A stretch of 64,000 nucleotides of DNA from Elymus sibiricus (GCA_039707655.1 CM077665.1:444849531-444913530); one strand, 5' to 3'; shown: positions 42,841-54,650, counted from the stretch's first letter. Program-made: numbers and translations. Notes: generated from the letters alone by a model not told the origin.

Positions 42841-44104
42841 ACAAGAGGCGTGCACGCAGGGCCGACGAGGTCTAAGGCGGCGGTGGGCGAATTCGGTGAA
42901 CGGGCACGGAAGATGCGACCGCGGTTTGAACAAAAGCAGCGTAAGGTAGGTGCGGGAGGGGCGGGAAATTTGGGATCGAAGCACGTGTCTGGCATGGAGG
43001 CACGCGTGCCACCGCAAAACACTGATGTGGCGGGCCCACTACGGCACCCGCCACCGCTAAAAGTTGGTGTGGCGGGCCCACTAAGGCGCCCGCCATCGCT
43101 AATATCTGACGGTGCTAAAACATGTTGCTTTTTGACTGGTTTTTATATTTTCGTGGCATTAATTGAATTTAAGCATAAATTATAACAATTTAACGAACAT
43201 CAGAAATAATAAAACTTACATCCAGATTTGTCAAACACCTAGCTAGGATGCTCGGTGCTACAAAATTCCAGCTTTTTGAGCTGGTTTTTATATTTTCACG
43301 ACATCAATTGAATTTAAGCATAAATTAGTGAAGGTTAAAAAACACCAGAAATAATAAAACCTACATCCACCTTTTGGACCACCTAGCTAGGAAGCCCGGT
43401 GCTAAAAATTCACAGCTTTTTAAACTGGTTTTTATATTGACAGAGCTGCAATTTAGAAAAAAAATCTCACCTAAAACGTGTCTTGCTTGTCTCTCTCCGA
43501 TGTCGTGTCAAATCGGATGAAATCCAGAAGAGAGAGATGTGGTGGTTTGAGGGTTAGAGAGAGTGGGTCTACGGATGCAAATTGATGTGTGCATGTGGGC
43601 CTACGGACTAAGTATGCAATGGAGAAGTGGGTCCAATAATTAAGGCCCAACTTTACACACGATCTTATCACTAATCACTAGCGGGCACCAATACATGCCT
43701 GCCACTGCTATGTGACGTCGACAGCATCGCCCGCGCGGGAAAATGTTTTGTGGCGAGCAAAAAAACTGCTCCCCACCTGAGTGTAACTTAGCATTGGCGA
43801 GCAGTTTGTAGAGCCCGCCACAGATATGTTCTGCCAAAACTAGGCATCCAGGGAGGATAACTAGTTGCGGTTGCCGATCAATCCCCTGCCACTGACTTGT
43901 CATCTACCCATGGCGGGCAAACAAGTCCCGTCTGGAAGATGATACCTATGGCAGATAACGAAGAAGGCCCGCCACAGTTACGCCTTTAGCTATGGCGGGT
44001 GGCTATTGCTACTCGCCACTGCTTGGTTTCAAAAATAGTTGTGGCGGGTAGCACACTATGCCCGCCACTAATGGGGGTTCACCTATAAGCCCTTTCCCAG
44101 TAGT
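42841..44104. mobile_element. CACTA-like remnant, right end only
   Basis: The right end, read on minus, starts TACTACTGGGAAAGGGCTTA, a one-base variant of the CACTACTGGGAAA terminus of grass CACTA elements. Inside it gtggcgggc and its complement gcccgccac recur at about 43026, 43067, 43914, 43965 and 44041, as expected for subterminal repeats. The left end is not visible; sequence to the left of Gypsy A (32480-32518) may belong to the same element. It interrupts the Copia gag fragment that starts at 44105. No transposase is present. Confidence 0.55.
43113..43445. repeat. Tandem repeat, about 143-bp period, 2.3 copies
   Basis: Units 43113-43255 (143 bp), 43256-43399 (144 bp) and a partial third from 43400. 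Each begins tgcta..a and shares ctggtttttatat, ttgaatttaagcataaatta, cagaaataataaaac and cacctagctagga. The copies have diverged at many positions. Confidence 0.8.
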
Positions 44105-44410
44105 AACAACTTGGACCCAATAATTCCTTGGAGAGATTTCTAAGAAGATAGGCAACTATATGTTGGTCTTGGATGAGCCAGGAGGAGTAGGCAGGGTTCG
44201 GGACAACCTGGTCCTTCCCTTTGGCGTTTTTGGATGTGATGGTTTTTGGGGTGGTTGTTTGATCTAGATAGCCATAGAGGCCGACGCCCATGATCTCAGA
44301 TCTAGCTTGAGCGCGCCAGAGGACTTAGTTGCTACAGGTAAGTGGCTCGGAAGAGTTGTTGTTTAGTCTGGAGGTGATGGCCGAGGTGGAGGACGACATC
44401 ATTTCTAGGA
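44105..44410 (-). pseudogene. Copia gag N-terminal fragment
   Basis: Read on minus from about 44401 the frame begins MMSSSTSAITSRLNNNSSEP, meets a stop, then continues [60 protein letters not shown] and ends abruptly at the CACTA-like terminus at 44104. This is the start of a Copia gag of the type usually reading LWRAQ...YGYLDG. The remainder of the gene is not found beyond the interruption. Confidence 0.65.
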
Positions 44411-44504
44411 AGTTTCATGGAGACTCGGAAGATCGATGGAAGAGCTTGGAAGGTGGATCGGTGCGAGATAGATGAGGCGGAAGAGTCATGCTTTGTATAC
44501 CATG

Positions 44505-44690
44505 ACAAGATTGATTGAAGCGTCTCAAATGTCTTGGGTTACAAGGTTTGGTGATGTTTAAACCAACCGAAGAGAGATTACAATAAGGTTGAGATAGAGA
44601 GATAAGTTAAACATAAACATAATATCTATCTCTAACTATATGGCACACGGTTTAGGGGCTACCGCACTCTAAAAATATTTAGCTGTTTAA
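44505..44690 (-). repeat. Possible LTR fragment of the Copia gag remnant
   Basis: On minus, AT-rich sequence ends in caatcaatcttgtca followed by tggtatacaaagc, a decayed copy of the TGGTATCAGAGC primer site, some 100 bases before the gag start. The far edge of the LTR is uncertain. Confidence 0.35.
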
Positions 44691-45069
44691 CACCCTCATC
44701 ATAATGGAATTCGACATCCCCACTTGGTCAACATCCTGAAATTAAAACAGACCCCATGGAGGAGAAAGGGAGACTGAAATAACAAGGTGTGCTCACTTGG
44801 TAATGCATTGTTGGAATGCCACCCTTGTAAGGATCCCTTCAATACGCAGAACAAAGGGAAGACTGTAAAGGAGTATAGGAGAGTGCCTTCAGCTGAATCA
44901 TCACCTCTCTGCCCCCAAGCTGTAAAATTGCTAAGCGGACAGTTAAATGAAAAATTGTTGTATTATGAATATCTACATGAAAATAGTCAACCAAGAATAG
45001 CACATCGCGGTATAACAACTTTGAAAAAAAAGCCATGAAACCAAAAAGAAAAGATGCCTGCTTTGTTCC
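44691..45069. other. Unassigned sequence
   Basis: About 380 bp between the Copia LTR fragment and the Gypsy B LTR. No coding similarity or repeat ends seen. gttcc at 45065-45069 would be the target duplication of Gypsy B, whose other end is outside the window. Confidence 0.4.
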
Positions 45070-46457
45070 TGATAACCCACAAGTATAGGGGATCGCGACA
45101 GTCTTCACGGGTAGTATTTCACCCTAATTTATTGATTCGACACAAGGGGAGCCAAAGAATATTTATTGGCCTTGACAGTTGAGTTGTCAATTCAACCGCA
45201 CCTGGGATATCTCTCTGCAGGAAAGGTTGAGTAGCGCAGCAAATAGTAGTAGCAAAAGTAACAGTAGTAGTGACAATAGCAATTTGTAGCGGTTGTGACA
45301 GTAACAGTAGCAATAGTAACTTAGCAAGATTCAGTATAAGTAAAGCGTAGGCACGTGGATCGGTGATGGATAATGATTTAGATGACATTGATCATATAAC
45401 AGTTACACACTAGGGCGACACAGAACTAGCTCCAATTCACCAATATAATGTAGGCATGTATTCCGTATATAGTAATACGTGCTTGCGATAAGAACTTGCA
45501 TGACATCTTTTGTCCTACCCTCCCGTGGCAGCGGGGTCCTATTGGAAACTAAGGGATATTAAGGTCTCCTTTTAATAGAGCACCGGAACAAAGCATTAAC
45601 ACATGGTGAATACATGAACTCCTCAAACTACGGCAATCACCGAAAAGAATCCCAATTATTGTCACCTTGTGGTACGCAGATCAAGACACGTAATAGGTGC
45701 ATACAACTTGCAAGATAGGATCCAAATCACTCTTATATTCATGAAAACATAATAGGTTCAAATCCCAAATCATGGCACTCGGGCCCTAGTGACAAGCATT
45801 AAGCATAGCAAAGTCATGGCAACATCAATCTCAGAACATAGTGGATACTCGGGATCAAGCCCTATCAAACTTAAATCGATTACATGATCAATCTCATCCA
45901 ATCCCACCACCGTCCAGCAAGCCTACAAAGGAATTACTCACTCCCAATGGTGAGCATCATGGCGGTGTTGATGGAGAAGGGTTGGTGATGACGACGGCGT
46001 CGATTTCCCCTCTCCGGAGCCCCAAACGGACTCCAGATCAGCCCTCCTGAGGAAGAATAGGAGGTGGCGGCGGCTCCGTCTCGTGAAACGTGATGAAAAA
46101 TTCTCTCTGATTTTTTTCTCCAAAGATGTGATTTTATAGGAGTGGAATTAGGTCCGGAGGAGCCACGAGGGCCCCACAAGCCATCAGGGCGCGACCTAGC
46201 GGGGCCCTGATGTGTGGTGGCCCCCTGGCACACCCCCTCCGGCAGGTATTCGCTCCATAATTCATTATAATTCTCAAAAATAATTCACAAAAAGTTTCGT
46301 CTGATTCTGAGAACTTTTATTTCTGCACAAAAACAACACCAAGGTAGTTCAGCTGAAAACAACGTCAGTCCGAGTTAGTTTCATTCAAATCATGCAAATT
46401 AGAGGTCAAAACGAGAGCAAAAGTGTTTAGAAAAGTAGATACGTTGGAGACGTATCA
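45070..46457 (-). repeat. Gypsy B 3' LTR
   Basis: 1388 bp. It contains a GC hairpin at 46182-46212 (catcagggc / gccctgatg). Confidence 0.8.
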
Positions 46458-46465
46458 ACTCCCCC

Positions 46466-48110
46466 AAGCTTAACTCATTGCTTGTCCTCAAGCAATTGAG
46501 TTGACAAACTAAAAGTGATAAAGAAAACTTTTACAAACTCTTTTATTCTCGTCGTTATACACATGCTTAGCTAGTGTTCAAGTTTTCAGCATAAATTATA
46601 AATGACCACATCCATGATAGCAATTAGGCATCATATCAACTCATGGCAATACATAACCAACTAGCAAGAAAATAATAAGATATCTCACATGCCAACAATT
46701 TATAAAAATGATCACGATATAATATGGTGACATGGTATTTCGCTAGCCCTTTCTGAGACCGCAAAACATAAATGCAGACACCTCTGTGGTTCAAGCAGCG
46801 ACTAAACATTATAATTCAGAATAGAAAAGATCCAGTCATGCTCATATCCAACATTAACTAGATTCAATGCATAGAAATGACAATAGTGCTCTCAGGTCTG
46901 GTGCTTTTAGTAAGAGGATGATGACTCAACATAAAAATAAATAGATAGACCCTTCGTAGAGGGAAGCATTGATTTGCAGAGGTGCCAGAGCTCAAGTTTT
47001 AAAACAGAATCGGAATATAGTTTTTGAGTGGTGCAGTATTCCTGTCAACGTTACGACAAAGGTTTTCAATATCTTCCATGCTAAACTCATTATTGGCGGT
47101 TCCCAAATAGAATAGTAAAGTTAACTCCTATCCACCATCCATACACAAACCATGGCTGACCGAATCCACGGATGCCTGCCAACATATCAACTATCCCAAG
47201 GAGTTTTGTTTAATTAGTTTTTGATTATACATGACTGGGCATCCTTCTTACCAGCCTCTCTCGTGCAATGACGGCAAATAAACGACCGTCTTGAGAATAA
47301 CTCATTTAGCATTGAAAATACTGACCGCCTCGTCGCTCCATGAGCGGGATGCGTGCACAAAATAGATGTTTATTTGAATGTTTAGAGATGGCACATGCAA
47401 ATTTACTTGGAACGGCAGGGTAATACCGCATATAGGTAGGTATGTTGGACTCATGGGGAATAACTGGGTTTAAAGGTTTTGGATGCACAAGCAGCATTTC
47501 CACTTAGTATAGGTGAAGGCTAGCAGTAGGTTAGTAAGCGACCAGCTAGAGAGCAAAAACGGTCATAGGCATGCATTGCGAATAATTAATATTGGACATA
47601 GCATGAGTAGGATATGAACACTCTGAATTTAAACATCATGAAGGCTAAATTGGTTTTGAATCAACTACATGTTTGCACCTGGGCCAAGTCAAGCCGCTTG
47701 AATTTCTAAGAGGGAAATACCATACTACCATACCACATCATAACCATTTTAATGCATGTCGATCTATAAGATAAATCTTTATTCACTACTAGCTATTTAA
47801 GCATGGCATGAAAAGCTATAATATCTAATTGTCATCATGAACATGTTCATTCATAATATACTGAATCAAGATCGAACGAGCTAAACATATTTACAAAAAT
47901 GTAAAACAAGAAGAGTTCATACCAGCTTCCCTTGCCACGATCACTTCGTCAAATATTTTCATTATTGCCTTTCACTTGCATGACCGAATGATGTGATAAT
48001 AATAATAGTGAAAGAATACCGTGGACTAAGCTGGAATCTGGAAGGCAGTTTTGGACAAAGGAGAAGACAAGGTAATATTGGCTCTCTGTTAGATCGACAA
48101 TAAAGCATAT
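46466..48110 (-). other. Gypsy B 3' untranslated region
   Basis: AT-rich internal sequence next to the polypurine tract. No frame above background on either strand; no further repeats recognised. Confidence 0.5.
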
Positions 48111-48115
48111 AGGAG

Positions 48116-48678
48116 TGATACGTCTCCAACGTATCTATAATTTATGAAGTATTCATGCCATATTTACAACATTTTTATATGGTTTTGGTATGATTTGCAT
48201 GGAACTAACCCGGACTGACGCTGTTTTCAGCTGAACTACCGTGGTGTTGTTTTTTGTGCAGAAATAAAAGTTCTCCAAATGCAATGAAACTTTTTGACAA
48301 TTTTTTTAGAACAAAAGAGGCACTAGAACCTTCGTGGGAGGGCCAGAAGAGCCACGAGGTGGCCACAACCCACCAGGGAGCGCCGGCCCCCTCTGGCGCA
48401 CCCTGGTGTCTTGTGGGCCCCTCGTGGCCCATCTTCGCGTGAAACCGACGCCCAAAAATCTTATATATTCAGAAACCCCCCCAGAAATAACCCTAGATCA
48501 GAAGTTCCGCCGCCGCAAGCTTCTGTAGCCACGAAAAACCAATCTAGACCCCGTTCTGACACCCTCCCGGAGGGGGAAATCATCACCGGAGGCCATCTTC
48601 ATCATCCCTATGGTCTCCATGATGAGGAGGGAGTAGTCCACCCTCGGGGCTGAGGGTTTGTACCAGTAGCTATGTGTT

Positions 48679-48720
<42 letters not shown>

Positions 48721-49748
48721 TTCTTGATTTGCCACGATCTTGATGTATCACGGGCATTGTTAATATAGTTGGATCATATGGTGTTTTCCCCTCTCTATCT
48801 TGTTGTGATGAATTGAGTTTTCCTTTTGAGATTTCGTTATTACCGGATTGAATACTTTTATGGATTTGAGAGCACTTGATCTATGTCTTGGCACTCAACT
48901 CGCGGATTCCCGAGGTGACATTGGGGTAATCTATGCATAGGGGTTGATGCACGTTTTCCTCCTACTTTCTCCGGTTGAAATCATGGGGCACTCTTTGAGG
49001 TTCTTTGTGTTGGATTGAGTATCATGAATCTGAAATTGTTTGATGTGTATCGTATAATTAACTCATTGATACTTGTGGTGATATTGGAGTATCTAGGTGA
49101 TATTAGAGTTGGTTGATGCGTATCATATGGTGTTATTTTAGTGCGAAGTCTTAGATAGATCGATCGGAAAGGATAAATTGGTGTTATTTTAGTACAAACT
49201 CTTGGATAGATCGATCGGAAAGGATAACTTTAAGGTGGTTTTGTACCCTACAAACAATTTCTTCTTATGTTCTCCGCTAGATAAGAACTTTGGAGTGATT
49301 CTTTGTTGCACGTTGGGGGATGGTTATGTGATCCAATTATATTAGCATTGTTGAGAGATTGCACTAGCGAAAGTACGGACCCTACGCCTTGTTTTCAAGC
49401 ATTGCAATACCGTTTGTGCTCACTTTTGTTAATTGCTAACTTGCTGTTTTTTATTGTTACTATTACAAAAATCAATACCTACTATCATTACTACACTTGT
49501 ATCACCATCTCTTCGCCGAACTAGTGCACCTATACAATTTACCATTGTATTTGGTGTGTTGGGGACACAAGAGACTTTTTATTATTTGGTTGCAGGGTTG
49601 TTTGAGAGAGACCATCTTCATACTATGCCTCCCATGGATTAATAAACCTTAGGTCATCCACTAGAGGGAAATTTGCTACTGTCCTACAAAACTCTGCGCT
49701 TGGAGGCCCAACACGAGTCTACAAGAACAAGTTGTGTAGTAGACATCA
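48116..49748 (+). repeat. Gypsy C 5' LTR
   Basis: 1633 bp with a GC hairpin at 48371-48408, a TATA-like cttatatattc at 48460-48470, and an (TC)18 microsatellite at 48682-48717. Confidence 0.85.
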
Positions 49749-49872
49749 AGCTCTTTTCTGGCGCCGTTGCCGGGGAGGTGAGTGCTTGAAGGTATATCTT
49801 TAGATCTTGCAATTAAATCTTTTAGTTTCTTGTTTTTCACTAGTTTGGTTTTATAAAAGAAAAATACAAAAA

Positions 49873-50658
49873 ATGGAGTTTAGGTTGCCTCAATTGCTTC
49901 GTCTTTTTAATGTCTTTCGTGAAAATGATGGTTCGGAAAATTGTGCTCAATTGGTAGAGGAAGAGTTTATGAAAATACTTAATGAGAATTCCTTGAATGA
50001 TGAGCATGATTGCAATGTTACTAGTATGAATTGTCTGAATACCCATGATGCTAATGATATGCAAAGCCACAAGCTTGGGGATGCTATGTTTGATGAAGAT
50101 GATATTTTTAGTCCCCCAAGTTTTGATGAGCAAATTTATTATGATGGTGGCATGCCTCCTATCTATGATGATTATGATGATGACATGTATGCTATAAAGA
50201 GTGATATTAACCATGAAACTTTTCATCATGATTTTAATATTGAATGTGGTTATGTCAATCAAGTGTCTCATGATAGTTATTTTGTTGAGTTTGCTCCCAC
50301 TACAATGAATGAGAAGAAAATTGCTTATGTGGAGAGTAATAAATTTTCTATGCTTGTAGATCATGAAAAGGATGCTTTATGTGATAGTTATATTGTGAAA
50401 TTCCTTCATGATGCTACTGAAAATTATTATGAGGGAGGAACATATGCTTGTAGGAATTGCAATAATATCAAGTTTCCTCCCTATGTGTTCAAAGTTTTAA
50501 AGTTATGCTTGTTTTGCCTTCCTATGCTAGTTGATTCTTGCTCCCATATATTGTTTGCTCAAAAAATCCCTATGCATCGGAAGTGGGTTAGACTTAAATG
50601 TGCTTGTCATGAGATTCATGATGCTCTCTTGCATGTTTCAATTACTATTCCTATGTGA
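49873..50658 (+). CDS. Gypsy C ORF, unknown function
   Basis: An intact 261-codon frame starts MEFRLPQLLRLFNVFREND, shortly after the primer site and in the place of gag. It is acidic and rich in Asp, Asn and His (MKILNENSLNDEHDCN; DDYDDDMYAIKSDINH), with a cysteine-rich C-terminal third (YACRNCNNI, LKLCLFCLPML, RLKCACHEIHD) that could bind metal. A weakly hydrophobic stretch LKLCLFCLPMLVDSC is present. The start at 49873 is preferred to an upstream in-frame Met because the earlier residues match no family I know. I recall similar ORFs in Sabrina-like grass elements, without any assigned role. An intact frame in an element with a missing 3' LTR suggests a recent deletion. Confidence 0.5.
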   Translation: MEFRLPQLLRLFNVFRENDGSENCAQLVEEEFMKILNENSLNDEHDCNVTSMNCLNTHDANDMQSHKLGDAMFDEDDIFSPPSFDEQIYYDGGMPPIYDDYDDDMYAIKSDINHETFHHDFNIECGYVNQVSHDSYFVEFAPTTMNEKKIAYVESNKFSMLVDHEKDALCDSYIVKFLHDATENYYEGGTYACRNCNNIKFPPYVFKVLKLCLFCLPMLVDSCSHILFAQKIPMHRKWVRLKCACHEIHDALLHVSITIPM

Positions 50659-50854
50659 GCATCCTTGAAATCATCATGCCTAGCTAAAAGGCTTTAAAGA
50701 AAAACGCTTGTTGGGAGACAACCCAACACTTTTCCTTTATTTTTTTGTGTGTTCACATGATTAAGCTACTGTAATAATCATGTTTTGTGCCTTTTATTTC
50801 AATAATGTGCCAAGTAAAGCCTTTGGGATAGTATGGATACTTGTTGATTTGATT

Positions 50855-52130
50855 CTGTGCAAAAACAGAAACTTTTGCCTCCAGTAAAGAATTTCTCTGA
50901 TTTTACTGAAGGGTCAAAAAATTATGAAATTTTTACACAGTATTTACATGTAAATTATATAAGTTTTCCTAATTTTTAAGAATTTTTAGAGACAGGAAAG
51001 TATGGTTACACTATAATTTTTAGAGACAAACTGTTCTGTTTTTGACAGATTCTATTTTGCATGCATAGTTTGCTTGTTTTAGTGTTCCCATAGCTTATAT
51101 TGAGTAATATAAATTATAAGAATTATATAATACAGTAGGTATCATGTGGGAATAATTATTAATCTTGTCTTAACAGTACCTAAGTGAATGATCTATATTT
51201 ACTATACTAACCGATCTCACGAAGTTCCGTTAAGTTTTGTGTGATTGAAGTTTTCAAGTTTTGGGTGAGACACCGATATAAGAAGAGTAAGGAGTGGTAA
51301 GACCCTAAGCTTGGGGATTCCCAAGGCACCCCCAAGGTAATATCCAAGGAAGACTCGAGCGCCTAAGCTTGGGGATGCCCCGGAAGGCATCCCCTCTTTC
51401 ATCTTCAACATTATCAGTATATCTTACTTAGAGCTATATTTTTATTCGTCACATAATATGTGATTTGCTTGGATCATCTTTATATTTTGTTATTTTCTGT
51501 TAGGTGTTATTTATAATCTTGTTTTTCAATAAAAATTTCCAAGAATTGCCTTAGGATGCTTGCATTGCATGTTTGATGTGTGCTGTGTAAAAACAGAAAC
51601 TTTCTCTGTAGTGTTTGAATTTTCATATTTTACTGGAACATGGAAAGTTTCTGAAATTTGTACACAGTGTTTTCATATAAATTCTTTATCACTTCCTAAA
51701 TTTTCATAATTTTTTGAGTTACATAAGTACACTGTTTTCATAAATTGCTACAGACTGTTCTGTTTGGACAGATTGTTGTCATAGTTTTGTTATCTACTTA
51801 TCCTATAGTTTCCATAGCCTATATTGGTAGATATAAATTGTGGAAACGATAGTAAACAGTAGATGATGTTTGTAAATTATTGTGCAACTTGTCTTGCCAG
51901 TACAAGAAGTGTGGACTTATTCTTATGTGTACTAACCTATCTCACGAGTTCTTTTCGAGTTTTTGTGGATAAAGTTTTTAAGATTTAGGGAAACCGTGAT
52001 ATAAAAGGAATTAAGTAAACACAAAAGCTCAAGCTTGGGGATGCCAAAGGCATCCCAAGATAATATTTCAAGAAGTCTCAAGCATCTAAGCTTGGGGATG
52101 CCCCGGTAGGCATCCCACCTTTCTTCATCA
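50855..52130 (+). repeat. Two diverged tandem units with PPT-like hairpins
   Basis: Units about 50855-51410 and 51570-52130 share, in order, aaaacagaaact, ttttactg, tttttacacag-like, gacagatt, ctaacc.atctcacga, and end with two copies of aagcttgggga. The four tracts are at about 51306, 51365, 52031 and 52088. Three of them lead into inverted repeats such as ggggatgcc / ggcatccc. Confidence 0.7.
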
Positions 52131-52801
52131 ACAATTATCGGTTAGTAGCGGTTGAGCCTAAGTTTTTGTTTCTTCACATGATGTGTGCTATTCTTGGAAT
52201 TTAATTTAATTTTATTTTGATTGGTGTTTGAATAAAATACTTAGATCTAAAAAAAATTAGATGAGAGAGAGTTCTCAAATGGCTACCCATTTACTTAACT
52301 ACTCGCTTGATCTTCACTTATATCGTTTTGGAGTAGCTTATCATTCACTCTTGTGCTTCACTTATATCCTATTAGTAAATAGTTGAATGAATTGAATACC
52401 ATGAAGTTGAAATTATATGTTCATATCATGCCTAGTAGTAGCTTCACATTGGGTTTAGAAAGTGAAATCTTTTGAAGCTTGACAATCACAATATTGGTCA
52501 TACAAGGAATTCGTGAATGATTAGTATAAGGAAGAGAACTTTCACATACAAATATATTATCTTGGACATCTTCTATGATTGTGAATACCCATTAATTAAT
52601 TTCAAACTTGAGCAAATTAGTTGAAGTTGGACAAGGAAGACAACGTAATGAGTTATGGTTGTGTATATTTGCATAGAAGTTATATTGTTTTGAATCCTCC
52701 AACATGTGGTGATTGTTTAGAACCTTTTGCTAGCCAACACTTCATACTAAGTAGAGATACTACTTGTGCATCCAAATCCTTGAGCCAAGTTTCTTCCATA
52801 A

Positions 52802-52942
52802 GAGATCATCTTCATCCTACGCCTCCCATGGATTGATAAACCTTAGGTCATTCACTTGAGGGAAATTTGCTACTGTCCTACAAAACTCTGCGCTTGGAGG
52901 CCCAACATGAGTCTACAAGAACAAGTTGTGTAGTAGACATCA
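52802..52942 (+). repeat. Gypsy C truncated 3' LTR (last 141 bp)
   Basis: Matches 49608-49748 of the 5' LTR, including cctcccatggattgataaac and gcgcttggaggcccaaca, with few changes. Upstream of 52800 the sequence is internal 3' UTR, giving the deletion junction. Confidence 0.8.
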
Positions 52943-53357
52943 AGGAGCTACTCAACATTTTCATCGTGGTCTTCTCGTTTCAAGGACTCAACAAAAAGAA
53001 AATAAATTCAGATAAACACACTCAATTATTTTTGGAGTTTTTATTTTTTCTCAAGAAAGCAAATAAACTAAGAGAAAACAAGAACAAGAAAAATTATTTA
53101 CACGGGAAAGCTCCGAACAAGCAAAGGAAATATTTTTGGGTTTTGTTTTTAGTACTAAGATAATTAAAACGGGAAGAGAAAACTAAAAAGAAGCGAGAAA
53201 TATTTTTGGGTTTTCCAAAGTTTTTCAAACACACGAGAAGAAAGCGGAAAAAAGTAAAACTAATATGGATATACCACGAAAGAGGATGTACACCGACAAT
53301 TTATATGAAGTGTGTGAACATGAATGTAGTGTCGGTGAGGAATACGTACTCCCCCGA

Positions 53358-53700
53358 GCTTAGGCGGTTGCCTAGCTTGGTGATCACCACTGATAATCTA
53401 GAAAATGGTTAAAGTGGTAACTTGCGGCGGCGTCCCTAACTGCCTCCTCCGCTAGACGAGTCGCCTCCACTTCGGCCTTGTGTTCTCGCACCTCTTCCTC
53501 AAGAACATAGTAATGCTCTCGAGCCTATCATGAAATATTCACTTGGCCATCGACATGATTTGGCGTCAGCCATGACTATCTGGTTATCTCGAGGCTCGAT
53601 GTAAGCTTGCCGCACTGAGTTCCCACTAGATGACTCATCCGAGGTGAGTCTTCTTGAAGAGCTCTTCCTAAAGAAACTCATCTTCCTAAGCACATATTTC
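53358..53700 (-). pseudogene. Gypsy B late-ORF remnant
   Basis: On minus a frame starting MSFFRKSSSRRLTSDESSSG (about 53681) continues with QAYIEPRDNQIVMADAKSCR, then breaks. Downstream a polypurine-like gggggag lies at 53351-53357. Its position after the hairpin at 54088-54121 mirrors the third ORF of Gypsy A. Function unknown. Confidence 0.4.
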
Positions 53701-54454
53701 TGAAATTTTGAGTCACAAAATCATGTCAATAAAACTTCACAAGATTGATAGCAACTACTCATATGGATGCCTAGAGGCCATATAAAGCATTCATACTACT
53801 TGGAACTCAAAGAATTCAACACGCAAGCTCATTTTCTGTAGCACCAAGTACAGCACATTATGCAAAATATAAACCACTAAAAAAACTAATTGGAGGAATG
53901 GAGGAGTCACATACCAAGGAACAATTCCTCAAAACAGTTTCGAAAACGGAGTTCTGAGCAAAGAGATTGAAATTTTCACTTTCTGGATGAAGAACACGGG
54001 AGAGAGATGGATAGAATTTTTTTGCTGGAGGTAGGAGAGAGTGTGGGACGAAGGGATAAGGCAGGAGGGCCTGTGGGCCCCACAAGCCATCAGGGCGCGG
54101 CCTAGGGTGGGCGCCCTGATGTGTGGTGCCACACAGGTGCAGTCCCCTGCTATTATTTTTATGCCAATATTTTTTATTTATTCCAGAAAAAATCATGTTA
54201 AAATTTGGTGGCAATCTGAGACTTTTTATTTTCTAACATTTTTCTACGCACGGGAAAAACAGAAAAACAGAAAATCATGCTAATTTATTTTATAAAAACT
54301 GAAAATAACAGAGGATAAACTTTTGATACAGAGAGTTGTGAGAACTAAATTCATCAATCACATGCCTTCCGAAAAGGATCCATTAATAAGGTTGGTCAAG
54401 TCTTATTAACAACCGCTTCCGGTTAACATGAAACCGAAGAATTTTCGTATGTCA

Positions 54455-54650
54455 CTAGGTTACCTCAATGGGTATTTGCATCTCCCCAACAATAAGATTA
54501 TAATATCTCTTCTTGACAGTAGGTAGAGGAATTGCGAAGCTTCCAATGATAACCATGGGAGTAGGCTCAATGACATTAATATTATTAACCAAAGTTTGCT
54601 TCTTCGGCAAATGCACGGTATGTTGGTTGCCATTGACGTGAAAGGTAACC
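54455..54650 (-). pseudogene. Gypsy B coding fragment cut by the CACTA insertion
   Basis: On minus, an open frame runs from the CACTA boundary: VTFHVNGNQHTVHLPKKQTL, VNNINVIEPTPMVIIGSFAI, PLPTVKKRYYNLIVGEMQIP to a TAG at 54457-54455. It is clearly coding-like and probably the C-terminus of a Gypsy B protein, but I cannot say which one. The N-terminal part must lie beyond the CACTA element. Confidence 0.5.

Larger units (their letters stand above)
48111..52947 (+). mobile_element. Gypsy element C with deleted 3' end
   Basis: The 5' LTR is 48116-49748 (1633 bp; TGATACGTCTCCAACG...gtagacatca), followed by primer site tggcgccgttgccgggga (49759-49776). The 3' end is only the last 141 bp of the LTR (52802-52942). 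AGGAG duplications flank the whole (48111-48115 and 52943-52947), so the loss of most of the 3' LTR and its polypurine tract happened inside the element after insertion. It encodes one ORF of unknown type and no pol, the layout of a non-autonomous Sabrina-like element. It is inserted in Gypsy B. Confidence 0.85.
45070..54650 (-). mobile_element. Gypsy element B (minus), 3' part only, interrupted twice
   Basis: The 3' LTR is 45070-46457; on minus it starts TGATACGTCTCCAACG and ends tgggttatca. A polypurine tract (read on minus GGGGGAG) adjoins it at 46458-46465. Internal sequence runs 46466-48110 and, after the Gypsy C insertion, 52948-54650, where the CACTA element cuts it. The 5' half lies beyond the right edge. 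The internal part contains remnants of a late ORF and a GC hairpin at 54088-54121. LTR start and layout match the TGATACGTC group of Triticeae Gypsy elements. Confidence 0.7.

Noticed and set aside
45223..45330. gtagtagcaaaagtaacagtagtag repeats as a microsatellite gene feature
   Set aside because: Loose trinucleotide-rich stretch within the Gypsy B LTR, shared by this LTR type; not a separate feature.
48682..48717. (TC)18 tract as a possible core-promoter Y patch of Gypsy C
   Set aside because: Perfect dinucleotide repetition fits a microsatellite, and it lies about 210 bases after the TATA-like site, so a promoter role is not supported.
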